In this document: positions 33,966 to 45,830 of the stretch, one piece after another
How positions within the stretch are numbered: the first letter of the stretch is position 1
How the letters are laid out: the number at the start of each line of letters is the position of its first letter
Origin: Haberlea rhodopensis
Lineage: Eukaryota > Streptophyta > Magnoliopsida > Lamiales > Gesneriaceae
Assembly: GCA_907163345.1 (NCBI GenBank)
Contig: CAJQUN010000040.1
Span: forward strand, 2,232,001 to 2,296,000
Reading direction: 5' to 3'
Length of the DNA stretch: 64,000 nt
Translations under genes and position numbers: made by a program
The notes under the pieces: model-generated
The model's database searches: none
Told to the model about the DNA's origin: nothing
The model's input: only the letters and a program-made list of their open reading frames with translations

Positions 33966-34539
33966 ATGGCTAACATTTTTTTATAATAATGTGGTAAACC
34001 CCAAATCATAGGTGTTCACAATTGCAATATAAATAATTTGAAAATTTTTGTGTCACCAAACATAAAGTAAAAGAGCATATCGAAAATAGGAATTTGTAAG
34101 ATGACCAAAAAATCTACAAGAAAAAAATTGTAAGTTGGCTTTTTGTATCTACTTCTTGACGATTTTGATTATATGTTGTCAAATTTCAGTTTTAGTCTTT
34201 TTTTAAAAAGTGTTAATATGATGCTGATGTATCTAATGACACGTAACAAGTGACAGAGACATGAGGAAGGTGATTGCACCCACTCCCCTCAAAATTTCAC
34301 CTTTAGGGTGGTGGGGTGCTGAGGGTATGGGGTTGGCATGGGCCATGCGGGCACAAGCTCTCTCTAAATTACACGAATTTACAATAACCGAGATTAGAGT
34401 TGTAAAGGATTTTCTCTTGATAAAAAATAATATTACATGAAGGGGTAATAATAAGTAATATTATGAACTAGATATCTTTGCACATATATTATTGTGACAT
34501 CCCTCAACATATGTCAACCCAATAAAAATAGTTTGTTTT

Positions 34540-34622
34540 TATATGGGAGTGAGGATTTTTGTAAATAATTTTCGGATCACTGCCCGGACTCGAACTCGAG
34601 TCGTCTAAAGGGGATAATAAAA
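34540..34622 (-). repeat. SINE-like fragment, copy A
   Basis: The plus-strand block TTTATATGGGAG, then AATAATTTTCGG, CCCGGACTCGAACTCGAGTC aligns with the reverse complement of 41454-41520. The motif GAGTTCGAGTC is B-box-like. Confidence 0.5.
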
Positions 34623-36279
34623 ACAGTTTTATTTGCTAGAAATTTAAAATTTTTAGTTTTAATTATGTTATTATGCGAATATAATTAATTATTATACACA
34701 TGATACAATGAGTATGTATCAAATAATCTTTCTTTTAAAATTTTGGTAATTAGACATTCTAATATAAATGGACTGCACTTAAGATCCATGTGCAACCGAC
34801 AGTGAAAGCTCATCACGAGTATATATCTTAACGGGGACCCGTGTAATATGTATCTATGCTATATTATTAAGTTAGGGTTCTTTATATCAACCAACTCTAA
34901 GAATTTAAAATACATTGGAAAAACACTTTTTCCAAAAAAATATTATGGAAAAAATCTATCTGTCCTGTTAAGAATTCACGAGATTCCAACTCATAACCAA
35001 TTGATGTGAGTAACTCATAAGCTTTTATAAGGAGCATATATAGCTTTCAAGTTCCTAATATGGGGCAACAACTCTCAACAAGCCCATCACGTGTGCCATT
35101 ATATAAGAGACAAGAGTAACCAAAGTGGGACAACAACTCTCAACATCCTTCACTTCATTATTATTCGTAAATTAGTCAAAATTTATCTCTGACTAATATT
35201 ATATTTTGAATTTTATAACCAAAATATATTGTTAAATACTAATAAATTGTATATATTAAACATATGTACCAGATAGTTAATTACAATTAATGTTTCCAAA
35301 CAACAAAAGGTCGAACTACATTTAATTAAAATATGTTAAAATTGAGTGAACCAAGCGATTAATGGTCCCTCCCTTCTTTTAGCTTGCCACTAACTTTTGT
35401 TACCGGAAAAGGCCAACAATAACATGCCTTTTTTCTCAATTATTATTAAAACAATAAAACATCGTTGATACAATAGATGTGATGAAATAAATGAGTCGTG
35501 ACTAGTTAAAAATTATGGGTCATCTCATCATTATCAATATATCAAACGGTGTCATAGATAAATAAACAAGCGATGTTATTCCACGATGTATTGTATTATA
35601 TTAAAAGTGGACAGTCTAATAAAACACCATTTGTTTTAATAAAGTTAAAAGCCTAATGAAGATGGCCTAGCTACATTAGTGATTGCCAGCTAACTTAAAC
35701 AACTACCCACTAACTTCCGTAACATCATCCTTTGATGAAGCTTAAGACGTTTTAATATAAAGTTAGCTGTCCAACATGATGGACCAATCGTGGACAATTT
35801 TTTTAAATAAAAAGTTTCGAATTTTATATAATTTCTAGTTGTATATATTTTTAAAATACATAAAATCGTTTTATTCCGAAAATGTATGTCGACGTTTGGA
35901 GAAGAATAATGCATGCGCGCGAATCGACTTGATTCCTCGTATGATTCATGAGCATACACAATAAATTGAGATTAAAGATTTAGTTGTTGTTGTACAAGGT
36001 GATAATATAACTTGTTTTCTTTTTAACCACGGAAAGTTCTTAAATACAAGAAAATGTCAATTAATTTAATAAATAAACCGTCTTAGCCAAACTATGAAAG
36101 GAACTAAATGAGAGATACACAGACACAAGAATATAATATATATATTGCAAACTTTAGACATGGTCTAGCAGAGATCAATTAACTGTAAATAGATAATTTA
36201 TAATAATAAAATATGTTAATAAATTGTATTATATTATACTGTAATATGTATGGAAAGCAGGATTTGTGTTACGTAGAAT

Positions 36280-36405
36280 GTACAACATAGGAAGGCGTCC
36301 GTTGAGACAAAGGGACCTTAATCCGGGAATAACGGGGTGCATGTCATCTTTAACACCGTGGGTCACCCCACCCTCACATGCTCCCATGTGAATCCAATGT
36401 TTTCT
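36280..36405. other. GC-richer island of unknown nature
   Basis: About 120 bases (GGAAGGCGTCCGTTGAGACA through CACCCCACCCTCACATGCTC) stand out from AT-rich surroundings. No ORF of note and no known RNA recognised. Confidence 0.3.
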
Positions 36406-36784
36406 TTATTTCTAATTTTCTCTTTTTTCATTTCCAAATTATCATAATAATAATAATATATTATTATTATTATTGCTTTTTGATTTTTCAAAACTCAACA
36501 TTAATTTTAGTATTTATATCATTAACGGTAACTTGAACTAGAGAACGTTATGTATATTCAATGTAAAAAAATTATACATATACAACAACTAAGTCTTTAA
36601 TCGTAATGTATTTCGGTATGCTAAAAAAACTATACACACACATATATATAAATTTCGATCATTAGGCACGATGCGTAGGAGTTTTTTTTTAACAGCTTCT
36701 AGAGGTGATTTATATAAATAAAATCCTATTTATTATTGAAATGGTTCGAAAATCATTAATGAATACAGTTTGCGGACGTGGTTC

Positions 36785-37150
36785 ATTATATATACTAGTC
36801 ACATTCTGCACGCACTGCGTGCATATATATTTGTTTTTTGGTAAAATGATGTGATAATTGTAAGGTTCGTTATTTATTTAGGTTTTATTTTTTTTAATTT
36901 AAATTATGAAATGATTATACAATATTTCTATATTTAATTTTTTTGGATTTTAATATTTTTTTAGGATAATATGGTCATTTGAATGGTATGTGTGATGATA
37001 ATTTGTAAGATTGAGAATAATACAACGTAAATTGGTGGACACATAGATGACATGCGTGCGTGTAATATTTTAGATTGACAAGGGTATGAATGTAATTAGA
37101 CATTGATCTGAAATGGTCAGACCACTAAAATACTCATGCATTATATATAG
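36785..37150. mobile_element. possible small non-autonomous DNA element
   Basis: Starts with ATATATACTAGTCACATTCT and a short palindrome GCACGCACTGCGTGC (36809-36823). Near the other end it has ACATGCGTGCGTGT and TATATATAGTATAG. Such hairpin words near ends occur in plant Helitron- or MITE-like repeats. No duplication or firm termini were found, so this is tentative. Confidence 0.3.
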
Positions 37151-37152
37151 TA

Positions 37153-37184
<32 letters not shown>

Positions 37185-37594
37185 ATTGAATTACAAAAGC
37201 AAATCCGAGATTAAGGATGATTCATTGTATTTTATGCACCAAATGTTGAAATTTATAATGTGATATTACTGATTATAATTATTAAAAATAACATAATCTT
37301 TATTCTTGCACTCTTAAATATATATATATATATATATATATAAATATCCACTCAAAAAGGAAAATTTATTGTACATGAGATGCAATAACTTATGGATATC
37401 TTTTATGCTGCAACATGTTTTATCTTATAAGTTAATTACCGTCGTAATATACAAATGATATGTGAAATTTTACATAATTTTTACATGGATTTAGTTAATA
37501 TTCAATGATCAAATCACAGTTGTTTAATGGCCAAGACTTTTCTCTTTGAACCGTTGGGGATGGAGTTAATGAATATTTGTCTTTTAAATAAAAA

Positions 37595-37810
37595 TATATA
37601 ATAGGCGAAATCGTTAACGAATATGTCTATATACCAACTTCTATATTTAGTGATTATTGTGTTAATTAAACTTAATGCTAATTAAATTTTAAAACTAAAT
37701 AATATATAATAGGCGAAATCGTTAACGAATATGTCTATATACCAACTTCTATATTTAGTGATTATTGTGTTAATTAAACTTAATGCTAATTAAATTTTAA
37801 AACTAAATAA
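37595..37810. repeat. perfect tandem duplication, 108-bp unit
   Basis: Two copies (about 37595-37702 and 37703-37810), identical over at least the 100 bases from AGGCGAAATCGTTAACG to AAAACTAAATAA. It lies about 150 bases upstream of the MIR396 TATA box. Confidence 0.97.
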
Positions 37811-37965
37811 AATGTAGCTTCGTAATGGAGGAATTGATATTTTTATTGTTGAAAATAATACAAATATACAATGTAAATGAATTGAATTACTAAAGATATC
37901 AAACGTAGTCAGCTTTAATAGTTCAATATTCTTCTTGGGATTGGTGGAAAAGACTTCACCTCTCC

Positions 37966-37973
37966 TATAAATA
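37966..37973 (+). promoter_or_regulatory. TATA box of the MIR396 primary transcript
   Basis: TATAAATA within TCTCCTATAAATACTGCCC, followed after about 30 bases by a CT-rich, CAA-containing start region. It is located 160 bases upstream of the miRNA hairpin. Confidence 0.75.
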
Positions 37974-38118
37974 CTGCCCTCTCCCCTCCCCTAAACCTAC
38001 AACACCCACTAATAACAAATAAATATAATTAAATAATAATAATTTCTATCATCACTTCCATTTTTCTTTCAAGAAACCCTATCTAGGGTTGCAGCAAATT
38101 ACGCGCTCGGAGTGATGG

Positions 38119-38248
38119 CCGCCTTCCTATTTTTCCACAGCTTTCTTGAACTGCACACTGCAAGTCACCGTATGGCCACAACTGCAGGCGGTGCTATCTT
38201 CCCTTTTGTGGTTCAATAAAGCTGTGGGACGATATGGAGACGGCCAAT
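38119..38248 (+). ncRNA. MIR396: MIR396 microRNA precursor
   Basis: miR396 is a conserved plant microRNA that represses GROWTH-REGULATING FACTOR mRNAs and so limits leaf and meristem cell proliferation. The 21-nt mature miRNA is at 38133-38153 and begins TTCCACAGCTTTCTTGAACT, identical to the canonical miR396a form. The star strand on the other arm is at 38211-38231 (GTTCAATAAAGCTGTGGGAC), as in known MIR396 genes. The arms pair through CCACAGCTTT/AAAGCTGTGG and extend below the mature region (GCC.TC...AT with ATATGGAGACGGC). The loop between the two arms is about 57 bases. A TATA box at 37966 fits a polymerase II primary transcript. Short ORFs crossing this hairpin are not regarded as genes. 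Confidence 0.96.
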
Positions 38249-38299
38249 GGATAATTATAATTAATTCAGCCTTAGATTCGGTTCTACAGCATGGTAGTT

Positions 38300-40319
38300 T
38301 CATCTGCCATTGTTTTCTTTACTCGATTTGATTAAATGAGTGATTAATTGTTAGGAGGCTAGATCTGATGACAACCCTCTTGAATCCACAGTCGTTTAAA
38401 GGCAATAAATTTTTAGTTTTCTGGTAATTAGATGGATGATGATTGGTTTTCTATTTATTTATACGTTGTATACCTTTTTCTTATTAGATTTAATGAGATT
38501 TGGATTTGTTTTCTTCTTCTTTTGATGTAATTCTGATACCGTAATTATAAATCTGGTGAATTCTGATCATTGATTCTGTATTTTTTTTTACAGGATATGA
38601 TATTTGTTAGTTTCTTGATTTCTTATATACTCTCAACCACAAATTGGCTGATAAGAGCCTATTTTGGATCTGGCTTTATTGCGACGAGGATAATTACTGA
38701 ATTTACTCTCAAATTTTTCCATGATCAAGGTTTTTCCAATCTTCAAACTGATATTCCGAGATTTATATATTTATATATGAATGATGTATATATTTTTGGG
38801 TACCAAAAATTACAACTGTTTTGGATAATTAACTTGTTCTACATCTACCAACACTTTCTCCTTCGAACCCGTGTCATCGGGCTTGCCCAATATGGTTTAC
38901 TGATTTGTTTTGAAGATTAGGTTTTTACTCAGTGTGCACCCAATGATTTGTTTTGAAGATTAGGTTTTTACTCAGTGTGCACCCAAAGGTTAGCATTTGC
39001 GGGTTCCCCAATCATTAAAAATAATGATAATATTAATAATTGGTATGTTTTTAAGTTTTATTTCATAATATTGCACGTAGTGCAATAAAAATCCATAAAT
39101 AATTATTGGATGTGTGAGATTAAAGTGTAGATGGACCACACTATTGCAATTGCCTTTGTCATATGCAACCCCCAAAGCCAAGTCTTATTGGGTGAAGCAT
39201 CTATATTTATTTTCTATAATAAATAATAAATTCAATATATATTTTGCATAATATTCTATAGATCCATTATTGGTAAACTATTAAATTTTATTGTTATGCT
39301 GACGTGTCATTGCCGAGCCCCCTCGTGTTTATAAAAGAGTATTCACCAATTTGTTTTTATCTTAACTGATCTCATACACCTTGGGAAAGAAAGTGCAAGA
39401 AAAGTCAAGCAGAACAAAACCCAAGCAAATTCAAGAAATCTATGGTTTTTCCCCTCCTCGATGGTACAAGACAACCTTTTTTATCATGAAACCCAACATT
39501 GTTGTCTTGTTAAGGTTGTCATGGCTAGCTCAAGATCAGATCCGAATGTTTCCTCTTTATGTGGTATAGCCAATAAATTACACTTGAATGTCTTCGTTGA
39601 AATTTTGAGCCACTCTGGCTTTGGAATATATTATTATTAAGCATTATTTGATTTATTAGTTATAATATTCATCTCACGATATTAATCAAGATCCTTATTG
39701 TTTTGTTTGGATGGATGGATTTCATTTGATTGGAGGGCCATGATTTGAGAATAGTGTGGAACTTCACATATCTTATGTGTGTTTCAAATCTATCACAATT
39801 ATCATTACATTTACATAACCTAGAAAATATGTGGGTTTGAAATACACTTAATATAAACTCATCCAAACAATCAAATGGATTTGAAATCAAAGATTTAAAA
39901 TCCATGGCTTCAAATCCCTTCATCCAAATGCATAGTAAGTTTATTCTTAAATCACTGGTGGATTGACAACTCAGCTAAACCCCAAATATTATGTTTAAAA
40001 TAGTATTTTGAATTCTTTTTTCACTTATTTAAGTGAATGATAAGTTTCCACCAAAGCAAATTGCATATATTGCACAATCACAACTTATGAAAACCTACAA
40101 TGTTAAACTGATTGTGGTAGCAAGAATGTTCAAATACACCTAAAGAAACATATATGTGTGTATGCTTGCACATTATGCTAGAAAGGCTCTATTAATCAAG
40201 TTGTAAAAAATTCTAATTTCACTCTCAAATTAGTTGAAAGGGGTGAATAAGACAATCAAACCGGATGGATATAAAATGTATATTGGGTTCAAGAATGAAT
40301 TACTTGCATATTTGGAAAT
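38300..40319. other. downstream of MIR396, no gene seen
   Basis: AT-rich sequence that probably includes the rest of the pri-miR396 transcript. It contains a perfect 43-bp tandem duplication (38901-38986). Short ORFs show no recognisable domain. Confidence 0.5.
38901..38986. repeat. perfect 43-bp tandem duplication
   Basis: The unit from TGATTTGTTTTGAAGATTAG to CAGTGTGCACCCAA occurs twice with no difference (38901-38943 and 38944-38986). Confidence 0.97.
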
Positions 40320-40655
40320 GGCGTTATTTGTTTAACGGTTTTTGGGAACGAATCCTCTGTAGTTTTTTCAAATAGGATGTTTACATCAATGTGGTTAGAA
40401 AATAGACAGTTGACTTACACCCTTGTGATTTTCGAAATAGACAGCGTACCCCTCATGGTTTGTGAATATGTGCAAAACATATACTCAATGCAAGGGGCAT
40501 CGTGCTATGTTTTGCAAACCATGGGGTAAACTTTGAAAAGGGGGTCAACTGTCTATTTTCAAACCACATGGATATAAACCGCATATTTACAAAGTACATG
40601 AGGATAAAATGCTTATTAGGGATAACACATGTGGTAAATTGCCACTGACTCCATG
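40320..40655. repeat. dispersed repeat, copy 1
   Basis: Built from short words such as AAAATAGACAGTT.AC, TTTGTGAATATGTGCAAA, GGGTAAACT, GTCTATTTTCAAACCACATG and TGGTAAATTGCCACTGACT, in both orientations. A second, diverged copy lies at 61838-62225. Internal inverted pieces suggest a foldback or MITE-like element. Confidence 0.7.
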
Positions 40656-42579
40656 TTTTAATTATCAATTAATTGGTATTTATAATATTTGTCCCTAACT
40701 TAGTCAATAAAAAATATAAAAAAGATGTTAATGCTAATACCTGTAAAGATTTCCTTTTAGATCAAAACTATTCGAGATAATATATTTCTCTTGAGAGATG
40801 AAAATGCGAGAGGTAGCATGCTTTCCCCTTATTACTGACCTTGACGTTCCATCATTCAATTAAACATGAACATGACAGCATAAAAATAATACATTCATAT
40901 AATATTTTTGTATTGATTGTATCATCCACTTACAAATTCGGTACCAATTTCTTTTCAACTTTTAGCTTTTTCAATGCTTGTTATAGTTTTCATATGTATG
41001 CTTTGTTTCCCGTATGATCCAACTTCTGATTCTCTTCTTGGATTTATTGAATTAAATAAAAAATAAAACAAGAAAATGATAAAAAAAAATTAAAACCACC
41101 TTTCAAGCTCTAGTAAAAAAGGCAGGTTTTTTTTTTTTTTTTATAAAGATAGAGTTGAAGTTTTCATCTGCTTTTGTGTTTTGTCCATTATAGTATAGAA
41201 TGGCCGTTAAAGTATGAATTTAGAGACATGAATGAAATTTTGATTGATCGAATGAAATCTTGTTCTTGATATGGCTGTCTTTAATTAAATTATTTTATAG
41301 AAAAACACTACTTTTTGAAATTTATTTATTTATTAAGCACCATCATTGAGATGGGACATTCTAATCGATATTTGATTAGATGTCATTAAAAATATCTACA
41401 TATTAAGCCTCCGACCTTAACTGAATAGTAAATATTCATGTCATTTTTTGGAATGACTCGGGTTCGAGTACGGGAGGTGGCCGAAAAATTATTTTTCAAA
41501 AATTTCCCCATATAAATAAGTTTTTTTATCTCCATGTTCCTCAAAGAATTGGAGTTCGAATTCCTTCTTAAATCAAATCAAGTTTCAAATTCATTTTCAA
41601 ATCATATCCATACATTCAAATGAAATTCATTTATCCAAGCACAACCCAAGAGATTCGGAACGACGGAGCTAGAGTTCTCGTATTTAAATGATAGCTCTTG
41701 ATTGGCAAATTTTTTTAGTTTGTTTGCTTCTTCTTTGACTATTAAAGTAGTTTAATTTCGTAATTAATTTGATCCCTGTGTATGCATGTTTAGAGACGTA
41801 TAAGCCACTGGAGTAGCCATGGCCATGGGTCTGTGGTAGTATAAATTGTTAATTTCGAATGTAATTCACTGTCGTTAATGAGCGTGATAGTTTAGTGAAT
41901 AATATTAGCTAGTTTACTTGTACATACGCTGGTTACCATGGCTTTAATGGTTTTTCTGGATTATTGTTTTGAAGTTATGGATGGCTTTATAAGGATTACT
42001 ATATATATTTACATTGTGGATTTGATTCAAAGTAAGGAGGTATTGCGTATGAGTCCAACTTGGTGTACTGACTATACGAGGGAAATGCGATAGACGCACA
42101 AAACGAAACCCCAACCTGCACCCCTTTTTCCATGCCTTTCTGTGCAAACTTCTAAGGTTATATAGACCTCGGTTTAGGTCTCTACTTATGGACAAACTCA
42201 GTATAATTGATATAAAATTGTTGGTATGTTAATTAATGTATTTTTTATTTAAAAGATGTTATCTTTTAATATTAAGTTGATATATAAGTAGGGGACAAAC
42301 GGGTGTTATTTCCCGGAGTCATGGTTTTTCCATTTCATTTCATGTGTGATTTGGATAATTTGATGATTGATGATCTAGGAAAAGGCTATGTAATTATTTT
42401 GTTGTATGATATGAGACATGACCAATAATCTATGCATGATATAATATCGCGGGATATAAATCATGTTTTATTTATTTGTATGAATTGCTATGAAAGCATG
42501 TGATATTTGATGGTATAAATGTTATGTCATTCAGAGAACATAATGAAATGTTGATGAAGATGAAGAATAAGTTATTACA
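40656..42579. other. intergenic, no gene recognised
   Basis: AT-rich DNA with one SINE-like fragment near 41450-41530. A minus-strand 83-codon Arg-rich ORF (41944-42195) has no recognisable family. Confidence 0.45.
41450..41530 (+). repeat. SINE-like fragment, copy B
   Basis: GACTCGGGTTCGAGTACGGG, then AAAAATTATTTTTC and CCCCATATAAATAA aligns, in reverse complement, with 34540-34622. It contains the B-box-like GGTTCGAGT. Confidence 0.5.
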
Positions 42580-43610
42580 GACATCTTACTGTTACTGAAA
42601 AGGCATTCAATGAGGAGGCCATGCAATCTGAAGCTACCATCGAAGAGCATATTACTCTAGAGGAAGTAAAAATGAAGATTCGAAGAAATTACAATGAGGA
42701 TCCTTTAGTATGGTGGGAAAGAAACGAGCTTAGAACATCTTTGAATGTGAAAACTGGAAGAGAGTATGAGTTCGTGAGGTACAAACCGATCCCCATGATC
42801 CAGGAAGATCGGAAAGATATGCAGATGATACTTAAGGAACATTTTGACCTTAAGTTAATCTTTGCAGGTGTTTCTCCAACCAGCAGTCCGTGATTTCTTG
42901 TATGTAATCATGGAAAAATCAAGATTGGTGATCTATTACAAATGTATTAACGAGATCTTGGAATTCAATAGATATTATATCCCCACCAGAGAACATTTGG
43001 TGAATAACATCAATAATGCCAAAGTGTTTTCTAAGTTCGATTGTAAGTCTGGATTCTACGAGATTAAGATTGAGGAAGCGAGCAAAACGTTCACATCATT
43101 ATCCACACCACACGGACACTACATCTAGAATATCATGTCAATGGGATTGGCATATGCTCCCAAGATATATCAAAGGAAGATGGACAATCTTTTCAAAGAT
43201 TACTTCAGCTTCATATTCGTGTATATTGTCGATATCTCATCGCGTCAAGAAACATGAAAGAATACCTTAAATATTTGGGAATCGTTTCAGATGTTTGTTA
43301 CAAGGAAGAATTAATGCTCTCCGAAAGGAATGCAGTAATTGCCACAAGACAAATCGAGTTCCTTGGAATTGAGATTGACGAATCGGGAATCATCTTGCAG
43401 AATCATAATGTAGAGAAAGTGCAAGGATATCCAGATGACATCAAGGATTTAAAGCAACTTCAGAGTTTTCTGGATGTTGTTAATTTTGCTGGGATGTTCA
43501 TCAATAACCTAGCAAACCACAGGAAAGTGTTCAGTCAACTACTCAAAAAAGATGTTAAGTTCGAGTGGAATGAAGATCACATGCAAGCTGTCAAACAAAT
43601 TAAATAACTT
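42580..43610 (+). pseudogene. caulimovirid reverse transcriptase remnant
   Basis: Segments in shifting frames: VRYKPIPMIQEDRKDMQ, SPTSSP, then FSKFDCKSGFYEIKIEEA and HGHY, the usual order of caulimovirid RT blocks. The catalytic Y-x-D-D position at about 43222-43233 reads YIVD, so one metal-binding Asp is replaced. Farther on, RQIEFLGIEIDESGI and LKQLQSFLDVVNFAGMFI match the thumb/connection region. At least three frame changes and a stop near 43127 break it. Confidence 0.85.
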
Positions 43611-44048
43611 TTCAGGCAACTACCAAAGCTTGCAATTCCAAACGACCAGGATGATCTGGTATTATACACAGATGCCAGCGATCATTGGTGGGCTACAGTA
43701 CTTATGAATGCCACATCAGATGGAGAAATTCCATTCAGATATTGCAGCGGTCTATTCGACAGCAGCGAATTTATCAGATGGCATATCAACGAGAATGAGT
43801 TCTTTGCAGTTCGAAAGGCTTTTAAAAAATGGCCACTATTTTTATTCGCAAAGAAATTTATCTTAAAAATAGATAATACTAGTGTTAAGTCTTTTCTGAA
43901 AAATAAAATCGAATCAAAACTAGAAAAGGCTAGACTTCTAAAATGGCTAGCTGAATGTCAATTTTATGATTATGATATTGTCATTGTGAAATCTAATAAA
44001 AATATTCTTGCAGATTTCCTAACACGAGATGGAGGGACACATTGCTAG
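43611..44048 (+). pseudogene. caulimovirid RNase H remnant
   Basis: Follows the RT after a stop (near 43606). It reads LVLYTDASDHWWATVLMN-like sequence (first Asp of RNase H present), then INENEFFAVRKAFKKW, KIDNTSVKSFLKNK, ARLLKWLAECQFYDYDI and ILADFLTRDGG. The last pieces are diagnostic of the C-terminus of the viral polymerase. The stretch from 43704 is open to the stop at 44046. Confidence 0.88.
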
Positions 44049-44188
44049 CGATACTCTCAAACGAGTTAGACATCTCAGGGAAAACCTGGAGATTCTGGAA
44101 CGAGATTTTGGAACTTTTGTCTCAATACTGAAGTCGCAGGACGACTACAACAAGTAGATCGAGACTTAGTTTTCGGTCATATACGAGG

Positions 44189-45210
44189 ATGCCTTCAGGC
44201 CCAAGAACGCTTGTTCGAAGTCTTGAGATCCTCCAGGCCGCATCTCCAAAGATGCAAAAAGGAGTGTGTAGAGAACGATGCTCATCTAATCAGGAGGCAA
44301 GAGATTCACATACCCCTGTCACAGGTGCTGCAAATGATGCATTCCTTGAGGATGTACAAGCTGCATCGAATGTTGAGGGTCATGTGTCATCACAATCTGA
44401 ACCTTCAAATCAACCCAGCACCTCTATAGTAAAAGAGGGGGAGTTGAACCTTAGGCCACAGACATACATTTCTAGGGTTCAAATTAACGATGATTTAGTT
44501 TCTTCTCATATGCAGGATTACCAACGTATTTGGGAGAAAGTGATTACCAGACGCGGTATCAACCCAAACAAAACAATTGTTGATATCTCAGGAAAATATC
44601 CAAGGGTTTTGATGAAACGATGTAGCCACCCAAACGAGGTACAAGAATTGTATAATTTCAGAGCTCTGGGTTTGGTTTATACTGTTGCATCATCATTCTC
44701 TGAAATCTCCAAGTTATCAAAATGGGTCAGAGAAGCTGTTCACGAGACATGGGCCAATAATCCACATTTGGCTCGTGAAGATATTTTGGAGTTGTATTTT
44801 TACAGTGCCGCTCCAGAACCAGCAAATAAAGGTTTTATTGAAGCTTTTCATTTTTATCAAGCCCAGATGGGAACGCCTTAAAGAAATATCAAAACGGCTC
44901 TACCAAAGGACGCACCATTATTAGTTGGAGACATCACCGAAGATGAAGCGTTGAGTCTTTGGGTTTGTCTAACGAAAATGGACAAAGTCAAATAGTCATT
45001 CTAGTTCTTTCAAAATTCAGTCAATAGAACTTTCATGCTGGATTCCATGACAGGAACAACAACAGGATTTGCCGAAGAGCTCTTCGAAACAAAGAAAAGA
45101 ACTATTTGGGAGAACAAGATTCCAGCAAGCAAAGAAACTTACCGAAAATTCTGCAACATGGCACATATTGGCCGATGGAAAGATCGGATTTGCCAAGCAT
45201 GCCCAGAGTA
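44189..45210 (+). pseudogene. ORF downstream of RNase H, TAV-position protein
   Basis: A 230-codon ORF (44189-44881) starts 140 bases after the polymerase stop. Its position corresponds to ORF VI (translational transactivator/inclusion protein) of caulimoviruses, but sequence similarity is not certain by eye. The C-terminal part has MQDYQRIWEKVITRRGI and EDILELYFYSAAPEPANKG. Beyond the stop, other frames (for example KFCNMAHIGRWKDRICQAC near 45150-45210) appear to continue the same protein, so it is probably truncated by frame damage. Confidence 0.55.
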
Positions 45211-45521
45211 GAAAGAACCAGAACTCGGGAAAGGATTCTGATCCAAACCCGTCAGATCAGAGGCAGGAAAAGACAAAGGACCTGTTGACAAGAGAGCCCG
45301 TTTTCCTAAAGCCCGGGGACCACAAAAATCAATAATGTAAAGATTCCCCGACAAAGAAAAAAGGTGTGGACCATTAGAAGATAATGAGGTGGACAAAAAT
45401 AATAGACCACTCATGAGAAAAGTTGCCACACTCAGACAAAGATGTCAGACCTCGTGAAAGTTAAGGCGCACTCAACAATTATCAAGATTTGAAATCTGAA
45501 GTTGAAGTCCGGATTCATGCC

Positions 45522-45529
45522 TATATAAA
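45522..45529 (+). promoter_or_regulatory. TATA box in the viral promoter-like region
   Basis: TATATAAA in GCCTATATAAAGACGC, downstream of the last viral ORF, where the genomic promoter of caulimovirids lies. AATAAAA words occur about 60 and 250 bases later. Confidence 0.6.
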
Positions 45530-45830
45530 GACGCTCATTCAGGAAGCTAAGAACATCCAAAATTCTCCATAGTTTTCTGAGAATAAAAATTGTTGTCTCA
45601 AAACTTTGTAATCTTTCAACTTTCATAGCTTGTAATAATTTCTTCTTTCTTTCTTTTGTTTGTAATATTGTTCTGTATTTCAGTTTATGTATTCTTGAGT
45701 CAAGTATGAGAGGCTAAACAAGTCCGTCTCCTCCCAAAAGGAGACTTTTTAATGTAATAGTATTATAAGCATTTCCAGAATAAAATTAAGGCTGTTTCAC
45801 ATCTATCTCCCAGATTTCTTTAAATCTTTC

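Larger units (their letters stand above)
33520..37960. other. gene-poor AT-rich region upstream of MIR396
   Basis: About 4.4 kb without a supportable protein gene. It holds two SINE-like fragments (about 33850-33960 and 34545-34620), a GC-richer island at 36280-36405, a possible Helitron- or MITE-like segment at 36785-37150, (TA)n tracts at about 37148-37180 and 37316-37341, and a perfect 108-bp tandem duplication at 37595-37810. Confidence 0.6.
42580..45830 (+). mobile_element. endogenous pararetrovirus (Caulimoviridae) fragment
   Basis: A fossil viral insertion ordered reverse transcriptase, RNase H, downstream ORF, then a TATA-containing promoter-like region. This is the order of the circular map of caulimoviruses and relatives. 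No integrase or LTR is seen, as expected for endogenous pararetroviruses. Coat protein, movement protein and most of the protease are absent. Frameshifts, stops and a changed catalytic residue show it is defective. The genus cannot be fixed by eye. Confidence 0.85.

Noticed and set aside
38146..38331. 61-codon ORF (starting MNCTLQVTVWPQLQ)
   Set aside because: It overlaps the MIR396 hairpin; the sequence is explained by the miRNA and its star arm, and the protein shows no family features.
41944..42195. 83-codon Arg-rich minus-strand ORF
   Set aside because: No recognisable domain, no splice context and no composition signal; probably chance.
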